DNA of 23,641 bases from Candidatus Segatella albertsiae (GTDB lineage: Bacteria > Bacteroidota > Bacteroidia > Bacteroidales > Bacteroidaceae). Position numbers and translations under genes: made by a program. The stretch covers positions 1-23,641 of the forward strand of contig DKCU01000118.1 in NCBI GenBank assembly GCA_002451555.1, written 5' to 3'. The notes under the pieces are model-generated. The model ran no database searches, was not told the origin of the DNA, and was given only the letters and a program-made list of their open reading frames with translations. This document shows positions 22,315 to 23,641 of this stretch, in pieces. Position 1 is the first letter of the stretch; every line of letters starts with the position of its first letter.

Positions 22315-23589
22315 TTACTCCTTGAATCTATCCCCCCAGCAAGTAACCATCCAGTTATACAATCTCTCTTCCGATGGAGAATGCTGGCCATGCCAAAATC
22401 TAGCATTCTTTATTTCATCAGGCAGATATTGCTGTTCGGTAAAGTGTCCAGGATAATCATGGGGATATTTATACCCATCATGATACCCCAGCTCAGCCAT
22501 AAGCTTGGTCGGAGCGTTGCGAATATGCAAAGGAACAGGAAGATTGCCCGTCTCCTTCACCTTGGCGATGGCAGCATCGATGCCCAAATAAGCCGAATTA
22601 CTCTTAGGACTAGTGGCAAGATAAACCACAGCCTCAGCGAGTGCTATGCGTGCCTCTGGCCAACCAATCTTCATCACTGTGTCGAAGGCTGCGTTCGCCA
22701 AGAGCAAGGCATTGGGATTCGCCAAACCGACATCCTCGCTTGCGCTAATGACCACACGCCTTGCAATAAACTGCGGGTCTTCCCCCCCTTCTATCATCCT
22801 TGCCATCCAATAGAGAGCAGCATCGGGGTCACTTCCTCGGATACTCTTGATAAATGCAGAAATGATGTCGTAGTGCATATCCCCCTGTTTATCATAAGCA
22901 AGAGGATTCTGTTGCAATTGACGCTCCACCATCTCGTCGGTAATGACGACTTGATCGGAATTGGCAGATTCAACCACCAATTCCAGGATGTTGAGCAACT
23001 TGCGGGCATCTCCACCACTGAATCGCATCATCGCCCCAGTCTCCTTCAACTGGATATCCTTCGCCTTCAGTTCGGAATCCTTGTGGATGGCACGCTCCAG
23101 AAGTTCCTGCAAGTCTTCTTTCCCCAAAGACTTGAGTACATAGAGCTGGCAACGCGAGAGCAGAGGGCGAATCACCTCGAAGGAAGGATTCTCCGTCGTG
23201 GCGCCTATCAGCGTGACGATGCCTTTCTCGACAGCCCCCAACAAGGAGTCTTGTTGGCTCTTCGAGAAACGGTGTATCTCGTCGATGAAGAGTATCGGGG
23301 AAGCCGAGTTGAAAAATCGCCCACTCTTGGCTCTCTCGATGACTTCCCTGACATCCTTCACACCACTGGTCACAGCACTCAAGGTATAGAAAGGAACCTT
23401 GAGCGTCTGAGCCACGATTTGCGCCAAAGTCGTCTTGCCCACCCCCGGAGGTCCCCAGAGTATAAACGAAGAAATACGTCCTGCATCTATCATCTTGCGC
23501 AGGATGGCTCCTTCACCGACAAGATGCTTTTGACCCACATATTCATCCAATGTACGAGGTCTCATTCTTTCTGCTAAAGGTTCACTCAT
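22315..23589 (-). CDS. rarA: Replication-associated recombination protein RarA (MgsA), AAA+ ATPase
   Basis: RarA is a tetrameric clamp-loader-like ATPase that acts at stalled replication forks. The 424-aa protein opens with the family's PLAERMRPRTLDEYVGQKHL (4-23). Walker A is GPPGVGKTT (46-54) and Walker B is LFIDEIHRF (99-107). Sensor 1 is GATTEN (about 128-133) and sensor 2 is in GGDARKLLN. The C-terminal oligomerisation region includes SEDVGLANPNAL, YLATSPKSNSAY and LPVPLHIRNAPTKLM, all diagnostic of RarA. The ATG at 23589 gives the expected N-terminus. It heads a minus-strand group with the TRIC and GHL10 genes. The last 52 bases of the window, upstream of it, are A/T-rich and hold no recognisable promoter box. 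Confidence 0.96.
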   Translation of the reverse strand: MSEPLAERMRPRTLDEYVGQKHLVGEGAILRKMIDAGRISSFILWGPPGVGKTTLAQIVAQTLKVPFYTLSAVTSGVKDVREVIERAKSGRFFNSASPILFIDEIHRFSKSQQDSLLGAVEKGIVTLIGATTENPSFEVIRPLLSRCQLYVLKSLGKEDLQELLERAIHKDSELKAKDIQLKETGAMMRFSGGDARKLLNILELVVESANSDQVVITDEMVERQLQQNPLAYDKQGDMHYDIISAFIKSIRGSDPDAALYWMARMIEGGEDPQFIARRVVISASEDVGLANPNALLLANAAFDTVMKIGWPEARIALAEAVVYLATSPKSNSAYLGIDAAIAKVKETGNLPVPLHIRNAPTKLMAELGYHDGYKYPHDYPGHFTEQQYLPDEIKNARFWHGQHSPSEERLYNWMVTCWGDRFKE

Positions 23590-23641
23590 AATTTCTGATA
23601 TTATTTACATTACATTATATCACTAGTGTCTCTTAAAATTA

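Noticed and set aside
22381..23577. Long open frame antisense to rarA (398 codons)
   Set aside because: RarA on the minus strand is complete with all AAA+ motifs; the antisense frame is a shadow.

Overview
The window reads as a chromosomal segment of a Bacteroidota bacterium, most likely Prevotellaceae (Prevotella/Segatella-like). Reasons: five promoters fit, wholly or in their -7 box, the Bacteroidota primary-sigma consensus (TTTG, about 20 nt, TAnnTTTG); there are no purine-rich Shine-Dalgarno sites; and the gene families are typical of the phylum (Rho with a very long low-complexity insert, DUF4421, DUF1460 amidase, long-form HisG, GHL10 lipid-free exported hydrolase). No tRNA, rRNA, CRISPR array, transposase or phage gene was seen. 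The genus is an inference.

Layout. 1-272: a composite palindromic repeat. 273-2981 (+): a small acidic unknown protein, then a YgiQ-type radical SAM protein. 3067-3251: second composite palindrome, between convergent genes. 3289-9106 (-): read from the right, an Uup-like ABC-F ATPase, EngB, a Gfo/Idh/MocA oxidoreductase overlapping a DUF4421 outer-membrane protein by 13 nt, and a DUF1460 cell-wall amidase. 9107-9372: divergent promoter region. 9373-11583 (+): rho. 11584-12068: 485 bp with no gene, packed with palindromes and tandem repeats. 12069-16487 (-): MltF-like lytic transglycosylase, sodium:solute symporter, and uxaC with its own promoter. 16488-16574: interleaved divergent promoters. 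16575-19842 (+): hisG-hisD-hisC, closed by a strong bidirectional terminator. 19933-23589 (-): rarA, a TRIC-family channel and a GHL10 hydrolase.

The genes are mostly housekeeping: histidine synthesis, transcription termination, ribosome assembly and rescue, replication-fork maintenance, peptidoglycan turnover (DUF1460, MltF), and hexuronate catabolism (UxaC).

The unusual part is the DNA between genes. (a) A composite palindromic element occurs three times plus one solo module, with fixed internal spacing but unrelated spacer sequence. (b) Short tandem repeats, unit 13-38 bp, sit in most of the intergenic gaps and nearly always touch or straddle a start or stop codon. These two repeat systems are the best candidates for something undescribed here; the coding genes themselves look ordinary.
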